64,000 nucleotides of DNA from positions 59,884 through 123,883 of the forward strand of contig NZ_BOPB01000012.1 of assembly GCF_016863535.1 (NCBI RefSeq), in the 5' to 3' direction. The translations under genes were made by a program, and so were the position numbers. The notes beneath the pieces are model-generated. The model was not told where the DNA came from. It did not search any database and saw only the letters and a list, made by a program, of their open reading frames with translations. Below are positions 42,000 to 49,879 of this stretch, piece by piece. Source of the DNA: Micromonospora lutea (GTDB lineage: Bacteria > Actinomycetota > Actinomycetes > Mycobacteriales > Micromonosporaceae). The first letter of the stretch is position 1, and each line of letters opens with the position of its first letter.

Positions 42000-42338
42000 T
42001 CAGCCCCAGCCCAGCTCGTGCAGGCGTGCGTCGTCGATGCCGAAGTGGTGGGCGATCTCGTGCACCACGGTCACGGCCACCTCGTCGACGACGTCCTCTT
42101 CGCTGTCGCAGATGCGCAGGATGGGGTTGCGGTAGATCAGGATGCGGTCCGGCAGCACGCCCGCGTAGTCCCAGCCCCGGTCGGTCAACGCGTGCCCCTC
42201 GTAGAGGCCGAGCAGATCTTCGCCGGGCGGCGGATCATCCTCGACCAGGATCACCACGTTGCTCATCAGCGCCAGGAGTTCCTCCGGAACCTCGTCCAGC
42301 GCCTCCCCCACCAGTTCCTCGAACCGCTCGCGCTCCAT
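42000..42338 (-). CDS. Metallopeptidase family protein (HExxH)
   Basis: About 112 residues with a zinc-protease motif VTVVHEIAHHFGIDD (HExxH). Around it are ERFEELVGEALDEVPEEL, NVVILVEDDPPPGEDLLGLY and the end DARLHELGWG, which are typical of the small actinobacterial metallopeptidase family (DUF-type 3 zincin). It is cytosolic; substrates are unknown. ATG 42338 is taken as the start; GTG 42350 and 42356 are in frame. Downstream of OsmC on the same strand, separated by a large hairpin. Confidence 0.85.
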   Translation of the reverse strand: MERERFEELVGEALDEVPEELLALMSNVVILVEDDPPPGEDLLGLYEGHALTDRGWDYAGVLPDRILIYRNPILRICDSEEDVVDEVAVTVVHEIAHHFGIDDARLHELGWG

Positions 42339-42375
42339 CTCGACCGCCACACCCACATTCTTCCCGCCCCACCCG

Positions 42376-42447
42376 CGATCGTGCACTCCCGGTCGTCGCG
42401 AACCGGCCCCGGAGGCCGCGTGACGGCGGACCGGGAGCGCACGATCG
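42376..42447. terminator. Large hairpin after the OsmC gene
   Basis: CGATCGTGCACTCCCGGTC (42376-42394) and GACCGGGAGCGCACGATCG (42429-42447) pair at 18 of 19 positions; the 34-base loop holds a smaller GC-rich stem. Followed by ACGCG, the same tail as the hairpin near corA. It lies just past the OsmC stop. Confidence 0.65.
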
Positions 42448-42454
42448 ACGCGGG

Positions 42455-42886
42455 TCAGGAGGTCAGGCGGGCGGTGAGGGTGATCTCGGCGCCAGGCGAG
42501 AGCAGACGGGAGATCGGGCAGTTCTGCTTGGCGGTCTCGGCCAGCTTGGCGAACTGCGCCTCGTCGATGCCGGGCACCTCACCGACGGTGTCCAACTCGA
42601 TCCGGGTCACGGTCATCCCGGCGTCGGTCTTGTCGAGATGCACCTTGGCGGTGGTCTCCACCGAGGTGGGCGTGGTGCCGGCGTCGGCGAGCGCCTTGGA
42701 GAACGCCATCGAGAAGCAGCCGGCGTGCGCGGCGCCGATCAACTCCTCCGGGTTGGTGCCCTCACCCTCCTCGAAGCGCGACTTGAAGGAGTAGTTCCCC
42801 TGGAGCCCGCCCTTGCCGGTGCGGATGTTGCCGGACCCCTCGGTCAGGTTGCCCTGCCAGCGTGCGGAAGCGGTACGGATAGGCAT
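42455..42886 (-). CDS. OsmC family peroxiredoxin
   Basis: 143-residue organic hydroperoxide reductase of the OsmC/Ohr group. Cysteine pair: the peroxidatic Cys in AAHAGCFSMAFSKAL and the resolving Cys in KQNCPISRLL. Start MPIRTASARWQGNLTEGSG aligns with OsmC members. Reduces organic peroxides in the cytoplasm with thiol co-reductants (mycothiol or lipoyl proteins in actinobacteria). Confidence 0.95.
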   Translation of the reverse strand: MPIRTASARWQGNLTEGSGNIRTGKGGLQGNYSFKSRFEEGEGTNPEELIGAAHAGCFSMAFSKALADAGTTPTSVETTAKVHLDKTDAGMTVTRIELDTVGEVPGIDEAQFAKLAETAKQNCPISRLLSPGAEITLTARLTS

Positions 42887-43029
42887 ACACCTGACGCTAG
42901 TCCACCGGAAGCCGGCAGGCGACCGACCGCCCCAGCCGGGTCGGTGTTCCTCACGTCACGGGCCGGCTGTGTCATGATGCGACACACGCCCGTGGGGCAC
43001 GGCGGCCTGGCCACCAGGAGAGGTGAGCG

Positions 43030-43749
43030 ATGACCAACGACCTCCCCATCCCCCGTCAGGACGACCGCTCCGACAGCGCCAGCGTCATCGAGTGGGGCGC
43101 GGCGGACGAGTCGCCCGTGGCGGGCCGGTTCCGCCGGGCGTTCGGCGGCCTCGGTCGGGACCATCGGGTGCCGGTCCTGCTGGCCGGCCTCGGTGCGGTG
43201 GCAGCCCTGGCGTCGCTGCTGGGCGAGTGGTCGACGATCGTCATCCCCAACGCGGGACCGGATCCGGAGACCCCGCTCCGGGTGACCAGCGGCGTGTCCG
43301 ACGTCGGGCTGGGCCCCGCGTACCTGGTCGGGCTCCTGGCGCTCGCCACTGCGGTGTCGCTCGCGCTGCGCGGCACCGACTCCGTCCGGGCCAATGCCCG
43401 GGTCGCCGGTCTGACCCTTGCCGCCGGCATGCTCGCGCTGCTGCTGGCCACCGTGGTGTCACTCGACGACACGATGCGACGGAGCATGTTCTCCAACACA
43501 GAGTTGACCTTCGCCGTCGAGTACGAGCGCGGGCTGATCGTCGCCTTCGTCGCCGTCGGGCTGTTCGCTGCGGCGCTCCTGCGGATCTCGCCCGGGCTGG
43601 CTGGGGCACGGCCCGGGCCGGACGGCTCGCGACGACGCAGCCGCCGATCGTCGGAGGAGGCGGAGGCGGAGCCGGAGGGCGGACGCCCACCCGCGGACAT
43701 CACCGTCGCGCCCACGGTGCCCTTCGCCCGGGGAACATCGCTCGACTGA
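43030..43749 (+). CDS. Four-helix membrane protein, unknown function
   Basis: 239 residues: a hydrophilic N-terminus, four predicted membrane helices (VPVLLAGLGAVAALASLLG; AYLVGLLALATAVSLAL; LTLAAGMLALLLATVV; GLIVAFVAVGLFAAALL), and a basic then acidic C-terminal tail (RRRSRRSSEEAEAEPEGG). AGGAGAGG lies 8-9 bases before the ATG. No family recognised; neighbours give no clue. Confidence 0.75.
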   Translation: MTNDLPIPRQDDRSDSASVIEWGAADESPVAGRFRRAFGGLGRDHRVPVLLAGLGAVAALASLLGEWSTIVIPNAGPDPETPLRVTSGVSDVGLGPAYLVGLLALATAVSLALRGTDSVRANARVAGLTLAAGMLALLLATVVSLDDTMRRSMFSNTELTFAVEYERGLIVAFVAVGLFAAALLRISPGLAGARPGPDGSRRRSRRSSEEAEAEPEGGRPPADITVAPTVPFARGTSLD

Positions 43750-43921
43750 GATTCCGCCGGTCAACGGGTCACCGACGGTGCGTCGTCCGTTGGCATCCGA
43801 TTCGCCTGGAAGCCATGGTTGCGACCAATTCTGCGAGGTACGGTTGCTGCCCGCCGTCACGCCGGTCGCCGATCGACGAGGCGAACGGCTGGTCGCGACG
43901 GCGGCGGGCGAAGGAGGAACG

Positions 43922-44743
43922 ATGACCCGCCCGGGCCTGCCCAAGCTGATTGCCACCGACCTCGACGGGACACTCGTCCGCAGCGACGACACCGTGTCCG
44001 CTTTCACCCACGAGGTCCTTGACCGGGTACGCGCCGCCGGTATCCCGGTGGTCGGCGCCACCGGTCGCGGTCCCCGGCTGACCGAGCTCACCCGCAACGA
44101 CATCCGCGCCGCCGACTTCCTGGTACTGGCCGGTGGCGGCCGGGTGGTCGACCAGAGCGACCCGGAGGGACCGGTGGTGCTGCGGGACGAACGTCTCTCC
44201 AGCGAGGTGCTGGCCGTCCTGCTTGCCGAACTGGAGGCCGCGGTCGGCCCACTGACGGTCATGGTCGAGGCGTCGGACGAGCACGAGGCCCCACTCTGGG
44301 GTGACCACCATCCCGACTGGCCCTACCAGGACGCGTTCGAGGTGCGTACCCGCGCCGAGTGTCTCGCCGGGGACGTGATCAAGGCGTTCGCGCGTACCGC
44401 CGATCACCACGTGGACGAGCTGCTGGCCGTGGCCCGGGAGATCGTCCCGCCGCACCTCGCCACGCTCACCCAGGCCGGCCTGGGGTTCATCGAGATCTGC
44501 CCGCCCGGAGTGGACAAGGCCTCCGGGCTCAGTGTGATCGCGCAGAACCTCGGCGTGGACCCGGCCGACGTACTGGTCTTCGGTGACATGCCCAACGACC
44601 TGCCGATGTTCGAGTGGGCCGGCTGGGGACGGGTGGCCGTGGCCAACGCCCACCCGAGCCTGCGGACGGCCGCCGACGAGATCACCCTGCGCAACGACGA
44701 CGACGGGGTGGCGGTTTATCTCGACCGGCTACTGTCCCGATGA
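43922..44743 (+). CDS. HAD-superfamily Cof-like hydrolase 1
   Basis: 273-residue haloacid-dehalogenase phosphatase, class IIB. Nucleophile Asp in LIATDLDGTLV, motif II GATGRG, motif IV VFGDMPNDLPMF and the linking Lys region DKASGLSVIAQ. Substrates are probably sugar or nucleotide phosphates. ATG 43922 has AAGGAGGAACG. Next to a paralogue that begins at its stop codon. Confidence 0.93.
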   Translation: MTRPGLPKLIATDLDGTLVRSDDTVSAFTHEVLDRVRAAGIPVVGATGRGPRLTELTRNDIRAADFLVLAGGGRVVDQSDPEGPVVLRDERLSSEVLAVLLAELEAAVGPLTVMVEASDEHEAPLWGDHHPDWPYQDAFEVRTRAECLAGDVIKAFARTADHHVDELLAVAREIVPPHLATLTQAGLGFIEICPPGVDKASGLSVIAQNLGVDPADVLVFGDMPNDLPMFEWAGWGRVAVANAHPSLRTAADEITLRNDDDGVAVYLDRLLSR

Positions 44744-45558
44744 TGGACTCCACGCCGCACCTGATCGCCACCGACATCGACGGGACGCTCCTGCGCGACG
44801 ACCGCACGCTCAGCGCCCACACCGCCGCCGTGCTGGCCCGGATCTCCGCCCAGGGCACGCCGGTGGTCCTGGTCACCGGCCGGCCGATCCGCTGGCTCCG
44901 ACTGGTGTACGACCAACTGGCCGAGCCGCTGCCGGCCGTCTGCGCCAACGGCGCGGTGGTCTACGACCCGACCACCGACGAGGTGTTGCGAGCCGACCCG
45001 CTGGCCCCGGAACTGCTCGCCGAGGTGGCCCGACGCCTGCGGGCCGAGATACCCGAGGTGAGCCTCGCCGTGGAGATCGTCGACAGCCGGCAGATGCGTC
45101 ACGAGGCGCACTACCCGCTGCGCTGGGACGCCGACGACACGGCGATCCGGGCTGTGGAGACCGCCGAGGAGCTGCTGTCGGCGCCAGCGGTCAAGCTGCT
45201 GGCACGCGCCGGTGGCCAGCAGGATCCCGACCAGTTCACCCGGCTGGTCGCCGCCACCCTGGCCGGGCTCGCGGAGGCCACCCACTCCTCGCACTCGGGG
45301 CTGGTGGAGATCTCGGCGGCCGGGGTGACGAAGGCCGCGGGTCTGGCCTGGTACTGCCACCGCATCGGCGTCGCCGCACCGGACGTGCTCGCCTTCGGTG
45401 ACATGCCCAACGACCTGCCGATGCTCACCTGGGCGGGGCGGGGCGTGGCGGTCGCCAACGCGCATCCGGAGGTGCTGGCGATCGCGGACGAGGTCGCCCC
45501 GGCGAACTCGTCCGACGGGGTGGCCACGTACCTGGAGAAGGTCTTCGGGGTGAACTGA
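44743..45558 (+). CDS. HAD-superfamily Cof-like hydrolase 2
   Basis: 271-residue paralogue with LIATDIDGTLLRDD, VTGRPIRWLRLVY, and AFGDMPNDLPMLTW. It overlaps the first copy by a single base (TGATG), so they are probably co-translated. A TACTGT (44730-44735) within the first gene lies 7 nt before this ATG and could give an extra leaderless mRNA. ATG 44740 is also in frame. Confidence 0.93.
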   Translation: MDSTPHLIATDIDGTLLRDDRTLSAHTAAVLARISAQGTPVVLVTGRPIRWLRLVYDQLAEPLPAVCANGAVVYDPTTDEVLRADPLAPELLAEVARRLRAEIPEVSLAVEIVDSRQMRHEAHYPLRWDADDTAIRAVETAEELLSAPAVKLLARAGGQQDPDQFTRLVAATLAGLAEATHSSHSGLVEISAAGVTKAAGLAWYCHRIGVAAPDVLAFGDMPNDLPMLTWAGRGVAVANAHPEVLAIADEVAPANSSDGVATYLEKVFGVN

Positions 45559-45591
45559 GCGGAGCCGGCGGCGCGGCCGAATACCGGCCGT

Positions 45592-45624
45592 CGGCTGCGG
45601 CCCGCGCGGAGCGTGCCGCAGCCG
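45592..45624. terminator. Bidirectional terminator between convergent genes
   Basis: CGGCTGCGGC (45592-45601) and GCCGCAGCCG (45615-45624) are a perfect 10-bp inverted repeat with a 13-nt loop, between the second HAD gene and bpa. Confidence 0.65.
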
Positions 45625-45631
45625 GATCCGG

Positions 45632-46228
45632 TCAGAGGTACTGGCCGGTGCTGTGTCCCTCACCGCCGCCGGGCTGCCCCATGCCGGGCATCCCCGGCAG
45701 CATCGCCCCGGCCGGTCCGCTGGGCAGTGCCTGCCGGCCGGAGCGCATCTGCTCCAGCTGCACCCGAGCCGCCATCTGTTGCGCGACCAGGGCTGCCTGG
45801 ATGCCGTGGAACAACCCTTCCAGCCAGCCGACCAGCTGGGCGTGGGCGATACGCAGCTCACCCTCGCTCGGTGCCTGGTCCTCGGAGAACGGCAGTGAGA
45901 TCCGCTCCAGTTCCTCACGCAGCTCGGGGGCGAGCCCTTCCTTCAGCTCGACGATCGACCGCTGGTGGATCTCCCGCATCCGGTGCCGGCTGGCATCGTC
46001 CAGGGGAGCGGCCTTGACCTCCTCCAGCAGCTGTTTGATCATGCTGCCGATCCGCATCACCTTGGCCGGCTGTTCGACCAGGCGCGAGGGATCCTCACCC
46101 GGTCCGTCGTCGGTTTGCACGGTCCCGACGGGCCGTCCGTCCGGTCCGACCACCACCACGGTTCCGGAGTGCCCGACACCATCCCGGCCGGGCTCGTCGT
46201 CTTGTCCTGCGGAGCGCGCTTCGGTCAT
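45632..46228 (-). CDS. bpa: Bacterial proteasome activator (Bpa/PafE)
   Basis: 198-residue ATP-independent activator of the actinobacterial 20S proteasome. The four-helix core spans about 50-150 (SMIKQLLEEVKAAPLDDASRH, shortened: MIKQLLEEVKAAPLDD; LRIAHAQLVGWLEGLFHGIQA), followed by a Gly/Met/Pro-rich linker and the docking C-terminus STGQYL. Bpa rings open the proteasome gate through this GQYL end and recruit certain unfolded clients. The N-terminal 50 residues are disordered. ATG 46228 (MTEARSAG) is chosen; ATG 46237 is also in frame. Confidence 0.95.
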   Translation of the reverse strand: MTEARSAGQDDEPGRDGVGHSGTVVVVGPDGRPVGTVQTDDGPGEDPSRLVEQPAKVMRIGSMIKQLLEEVKAAPLDDASRHRMREIHQRSIVELKEGLAPELREELERISLPFSEDQAPSEGELRIAHAQLVGWLEGLFHGIQAALVAQQMAARVQLEQMRSGRQALPSGPAGAMLPGMPGMGQPGGGEGHSTGQYL

Positions 46229-46323
46229 GCCCTCCATCTTTACCCACCGGTACCCGTGCCCGCCCGTCGGCCCGCTGGTCCCGTACCCGGGCAGCACGCA
46301 CCCCGGGAGCTCGCGAACCGCGC

Positions 46324-46335
46324 TACCGTCGGCCG
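46324..46335 (+). promoter_or_regulatory. -10 box for a leaderless esterase mRNA
   Basis: TACCGT (46324-46329), 6 nt before ATG 46336. Confidence 0.5.
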
Positions 46336-47133
46336 ATGTCCTCCGATCCCCGAACGGTGCTGACCCGCCCCGCGCCCGAACCGGACGCGACCGTCGCCTA
46401 CGGCGAACACCCGGATCAGATCGCCGACCTGCGCCGCCCGGCCGGCTCCGGTCCACCCCGGCCGCTGGTGGTCGTGGTGCACGGTGGCTTCTGGCGCGCG
46501 GAGTACGACCGGCGGCATACCGGGCCGCTGGCGAACGCACTGGCCACCCTCGGATACCCGGTCGCTCAGTTGGAGTACCGGCGGACCGGACAGGTCGGGG
46601 GTGGCTGGCCGGGCACCCTGACCGACGTACTGGCGGGAGTCTCCGCGCTGCCCGGGTTGGCTGAGGCCGCACTGCCGGGGCGGGTCACCTCAGCCGCGCC
46701 GGTGCTGGTCGGTCACTCGGCCGGCGGGCATCTCGCGCTGTACGCGGCGGCCCACGCACCCGGTGCCGTCGCCGCGGTGCTGGCCCTCGCGCCCGTCGCC
46801 GACCTGGCTGAGGCGTATCGGCTGGATCTGGACGCGGGTGCCGTGGCCGCGCTGCTCGGCGGCGGACCGGCCGACGTGCCGGAGCGGTACGCGACTGCGG
46901 ATCCACGGTCCCTCGTCCCACTACGACCACGGACAGTAGTGATGCACGGCACGTTGGATCAGCAGGTGCCGATCGACATCTCTCGAAATTATGTCAGTGC
47001 CGCTCGCGCCGCAGGGGCCGACATCCACCTGATTGAGCTGCCAGATTGCGAACATTTTGGTCTTATCGCTCCCGGATCCTCGGCGTGGCCGAAGGTTACC
47101 GACGCGTTGCGTTCTCTGCACGGAGATCACTAG
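46336..47133 (+). CDS. Alpha/beta hydrolase (esterase-like)
   Basis: 265 residues of the esterase/kynurenine-formamidase-like group. Oxyanion-hole HGGFWRAEYDRRH, nucleophile elbow VGHSAGGHLALYA, and the catalytic Asp and His near VMHGTLDQQVP and ELPDCEHFGLI. No signal peptide. Substrate unknown; members of this group include formamidases and arylesterases. Leaderless-type start. Confidence 0.9.
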   Translation: MSSDPRTVLTRPAPEPDATVAYGEHPDQIADLRRPAGSGPPRPLVVVVHGGFWRAEYDRRHTGPLANALATLGYPVAQLEYRRTGQVGGGWPGTLTDVLAGVSALPGLAEAALPGRVTSAAPVLVGHSAGGHLALYAAAHAPGAVAAVLALAPVADLAEAYRLDLDAGAVAALLGGGPADVPERYATADPRSLVPLRPRTVVMHGTLDQQVPIDISRNYVSAARAAGADIHLIELPDCEHFGLIAPGSSAWPKVTDALRSLHGDH

Positions 47134-47210
47134 CCATTGACGCAGCGTCGCCGACCAGGTAGAACGCCGGAGGGGCGGATGCGCCCGGCAACACATTCGA
47201 AGGGAACCCG

Positions 47211-48410
47211 GTGTCGCAGATGAACCGCAGGCGGGCACTCCAGCTGCTGGCCGCGCTCGGTACGGGCGGACTCGTCGCTGGGTGCGCCTCCGACGCCGAG
47301 CCGAAGGACGCCAGCGCGGAAAGCCCGATCAAGATCGGACTCATCGCGCCACAGTCGGGTCCGATCAAGGCCGTCGGCGACGAGCTCAGCAACGGCTTCG
47401 AGCTGTACCTGGACCTCAACGACAGGCGTCTCGGCGGCCACCCGGTCGAGCTGGTCACGGCCGACGAGGGCGACAACGTCAAGTCCGGTCAGGCCGCCGT
47501 CGAGGGACTGCTCAAGCAGGGCGTACTCGCCCTGACCGGAGTCGCCAGCTCATCGGTCATGTTCGGCATCCGCGACATCGTGGAACAGGCCCGGGTACCG
47601 TTGATCGGCTCCAACGCCTCACCAGCGAGCCTGCAGAGCGTCGTCTACATCTGGCGTACGTCGTACGTGCTCGACGAGGCGGGCCGGGCGCTCGGCCGCT
47701 ACCTCAAGGACGCACTCGGTCCCTCGGACCAGGTCGCGACGATCCTGCCGGAGGGGGTCATCGGCGTCGAGGATGTGCTGCGTGGCTTCCGCGAGGAATT
47801 CGGCGAGGCCGATCCGCGCATCGCCTCCCAGGTGGTCTGGACCTCCGGCAGCAACAACCCCGGTAGAACCGCCTACGTATCGGACATCAACCGCGCACTG
47901 GCCGACAACCCGGCGGTCGTCTTCTGCTTCTACTCCGGGGCGGCGGCGGTGGAGTTCATCATGCAGCTGCGCGACGCCGGGTTCCGGGGCCGGATCTACG
48001 CCCCCGGTTTCCTCACCGAGGGGACGGTGCTGGAGGACATCCGGCCGGTGAGCGACGCGATCGGCATCCGCACCGCGTTGAACTACTCCGCCGACCTCAA
48101 CAACGCGGCCAACCGCCGGTTCGCCTCGGCGTATCGCAAGAAGCACAACGCCTCTCCGACCACGTACGCGATGGCCTCGTACGACGCGGCCAAGGTGCTC
48201 GACCAGGCGATCCGTCTCGCCGGCACGACGCCGACCGCCCAGCAGGTGAACCTCGCGTTGGGGCGGATCGGGCAGATCGACAGCCCGCGCGGTGCCTGGC
48301 AGTTCAATCAGCCGCGTACGCCGCAGCAGAAGTGGTACCTGCGCGAGGTACAGCGCGACGGCCAGGTGGTGTCGAACGTGCTGGTCAACGAGCTGGCCAC
48401 GCTCGGCTGA
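47211..48410 (+). CDS. Branched-chain-amino-acid-type ABC substrate-binding lipoprotein
   Basis: 399-residue periplasmic-type binding protein (LivK/Peripla_BP_6 group). Leader MSQMNRRRALQLLAALGTGGL ends in lipobox LVAGC, giving a lipoprotein anchor. Then KIGLIAPQSGPIKAVGDELS, LVTADEGDNVKSG, LIGSNASPASLQS, FCFYSGAAAVEFI and YAMASYDAAKVLDQAI, shortened here. No permease or ATPase is adjacent, so it is an orphan SBP. GTG start. Confidence 0.9.
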   Translation: MSQMNRRRALQLLAALGTGGLVAGCASDAEPKDASAESPIKIGLIAPQSGPIKAVGDELSNGFELYLDLNDRRLGGHPVELVTADEGDNVKSGQAAVEGLLKQGVLALTGVASSSVMFGIRDIVEQARVPLIGSNASPASLQSVVYIWRTSYVLDEAGRALGRYLKDALGPSDQVATILPEGVIGVEDVLRGFREEFGEADPRIASQVVWTSGSNNPGRTAYVSDINRALADNPAVVFCFYSGAAAVEFIMQLRDAGFRGRIYAPGFLTEGTVLEDIRPVSDAIGIRTALNYSADLNNAANRRFASAYRKKHNASPTTYAMASYDAAKVLDQAIRLAGTTPTAQQVNLALGRIGQIDSPRGAWQFNQPRTPQQKWYLREVQRDGQVVSNVLVNELATLG

Positions 48411-48425
48411 GTCGAGAAACGCAGC

Positions 48426-48455
48426 GCGGCTGGCCTCTTGCCTGAGGCCAGCCGC
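48426..48455. terminator. Bidirectional terminator between convergent genes
   Basis: GCGGCTGGCCTC (48426-48437) and GAGGCCAGCCGC (48444-48455), a perfect 12-bp stem with loop TTGCCT, between the SBP gene and ddaH. Confidence 0.75.
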
Positions 48456-48471
48456 GTCGCCTGCTCGGAAC

Positions 48472-49296
48472 TCAGTACCGCAGTTCGGCGATGCAGCACT
48501 TCACGCTGCCCCCGCCCTTCTTCAGCTCGGCCAACTCCACCGGCACCGGGGTGTAGCCGGCCGCCTTCAGCCGACCGGCGAGCCGGGTGGCCTCGCTGTT
48601 GAGCACCACGTTGGCACCGTCACTGACCAGGTTCAGCCCGAAGGCGAGAGCGTCCTCGTCGTCCGCCAGCACCGCGTCCGGGAAGAGCTGCGCGAGCACC
48701 CGCTGGCTGGCAGCGGAGAAGGCACCGGGGTAGTAGACGATGTTGCTGTCGTCGATCGAGGCGAGCGCCACGTCCAGGTGGTAGAAGCGCGGGTCGACCA
48801 GCCGCAGCGAGATCACCGGCCGGGCGAGCGCTTCCTGCGCCTCGGCGTGCGCGGGCAGCTCCGTCCGGAAGCCGTGCCCGGCGAGGACCAGTCCGCCGTG
48901 CGCCTCCGGCAGGTACGCGAAGTCGCCCTCGCCCTCGTTGGTCTCGTTCGGCGCGATGAACCGCCAGCCCTGTGCTTCGTAGAAGGCTCGGTGCGCGGCC
49001 GCCTCGGCGGTCCGCTGCTCGTGCTTGAACTGCGCCCCGTAGACCGTGCCGTCGACCATGAACGCACCGTTGGCCGCGTAGACCATGTCGGGCAGGCCGG
49101 GCTCGGGCACCAGCAGATGCACCTCGTGGCCGAGGCCGACCAGGGTCTCGCGCAGTCGGTCCCACTGCTTGACCGCCAACTCCGTGTCGACCGGAGCGGC
49201 CACGTCCATCCACGGGTTGATCGCGTACTCGACCGCGAAGTGCTCGGGCGAGCACATGAGATATGTCCGCTTTCGCGGCACTCGCTGCTGGTTCAC
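48472..49296 (-). CDS. ddaH: Dimethylarginine dimethylaminohydrolase (DDAH) / guanidino-modifying enzyme
   Basis: 274-residue member of the guanidino-modifying superfamily, which hydrolyses methylated arginine (or arginine-related) substrates. Catalytic features: substrate loop NGAFMVDGTVYG, YHLDVALASID with the active-site His, and a C-terminal GGGSVKCCIAELRY containing the nucleophilic cysteine. It is divergent from an Lrp/AsnC regulator. A related group acts as ornithine cyclodeaminase-like enzymes or as succinylarginine hydrolases; DDAH is preferred. GTG 49296 is leaderless-type. Confidence 0.88.
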   Translation of the reverse strand: MNQQRVPRKRTYLMCSPEHFAVEYAINPWMDVAAPVDTELAVKQWDRLRETLVGLGHEVHLLVPEPGLPDMVYAANGAFMVDGTVYGAQFKHEQRTAEAAAHRAFYEAQGWRFIAPNETNEGEGDFAYLPEAHGGLVLAGHGFRTELPAHAEAQEALARPVISLRLVDPRFYHLDVALASIDDSNIVYYPGAFSAASQRVLAQLFPDAVLADDEDALAFGLNLVSDGANVVLNSEATRLAGRLKAAGYTPVPVELAELKKGGGSVKCCIAELRY

Positions 49297-49304
49297 GGTG
49301 ACCA

Positions 49305-49318
49305 AGGGTAGGTACCCT
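49305..49318. promoter_or_regulatory. Palindromic operator overlapping the ddaH -10
   Basis: AGGGTA-GG-TACCCT (49305-49310 and 49313-49318), a perfect 6-bp inverted repeat. The reverse strand reads TACCCT 8 nt before ddaH GTG 49296, so the -10 is one palindrome arm. The divergent Lrp/AsnC gene is the obvious candidate repressor or activator. Confidence 0.55.
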
Positions 49319-49364
49319 AAGACTTTGGTAACAGCCGCAAACATTGCTTCCCAGAGGCGGAACG

Positions 49365-49823
49365 TTGCAGATAGATGCCGTTGACCAGCGAATCATTGCA
49401 TTACTCGTCGCTGACGCCCGTGCCTCGTACGCCGACATCGGCACCCGGGTGTCGCTCTCCGCTCCGGCGGTGAAGCGGCGGGTCGATCGACTACGCGCCG
49501 CCGGGGTGATCCGGGGATTCACCGCCATCGTCGATCCGGCCTCGGTCGGCTGGACCACTGAGGCCTTCGTGGAACTCTTCTGCGCCGGCCGGACCACCCC
49601 GGCCCAGATCGGTGCCGCCGTGCGTCGCCATCCTGAGGTGGTCGGTGCGTACACCGTTTCCGGCGAGGCCGACGCGTTGGTGCACCTGCGTGCCGCCGAC
49701 ATCGCACATCTGGAGGAGGCGCTGGAGCGGCTGCGGGCCGAGACCTTCGTGACCTCCAGCCGCAGCACCATCGTGCTCTCCCGGCTCGCCGAGTCCCCGG
49801 GGGTGGGCCCCTCCACCGGCTGA
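49365..49823 (+). CDS. Lrp/AsnC family transcriptional regulator
   Basis: 152 residues: an N-terminal winged HTH (IDAVDQRIIALLVADARASYAD region; SLSAPAVKRRVDRLRAAGVI) and a C-terminal RAM domain (VVGAYTVSGEADALVHLRA) that binds an amino acid. The start is TTG at 49365 with GAGGCGG at 49354-49360; TTG 49344 adds seven residues. It is divergent from ddaH and probably controls it. Confidence 0.92.
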   Translation: MQIDAVDQRIIALLVADARASYADIGTRVSLSAPAVKRRVDRLRAAGVIRGFTAIVDPASVGWTTEAFVELFCAGRTTPAQIGAAVRRHPEVVGAYTVSGEADALVHLRAADIAHLEEALERLRAETFVTSSRSTIVLSRLAESPGVGPSTG

Positions 49824-49879
49824 CCCGGTGCCATTCGCTTCGATGGAACCGGGCCGGGAGTGGCCGCGTCGAACCGCTC

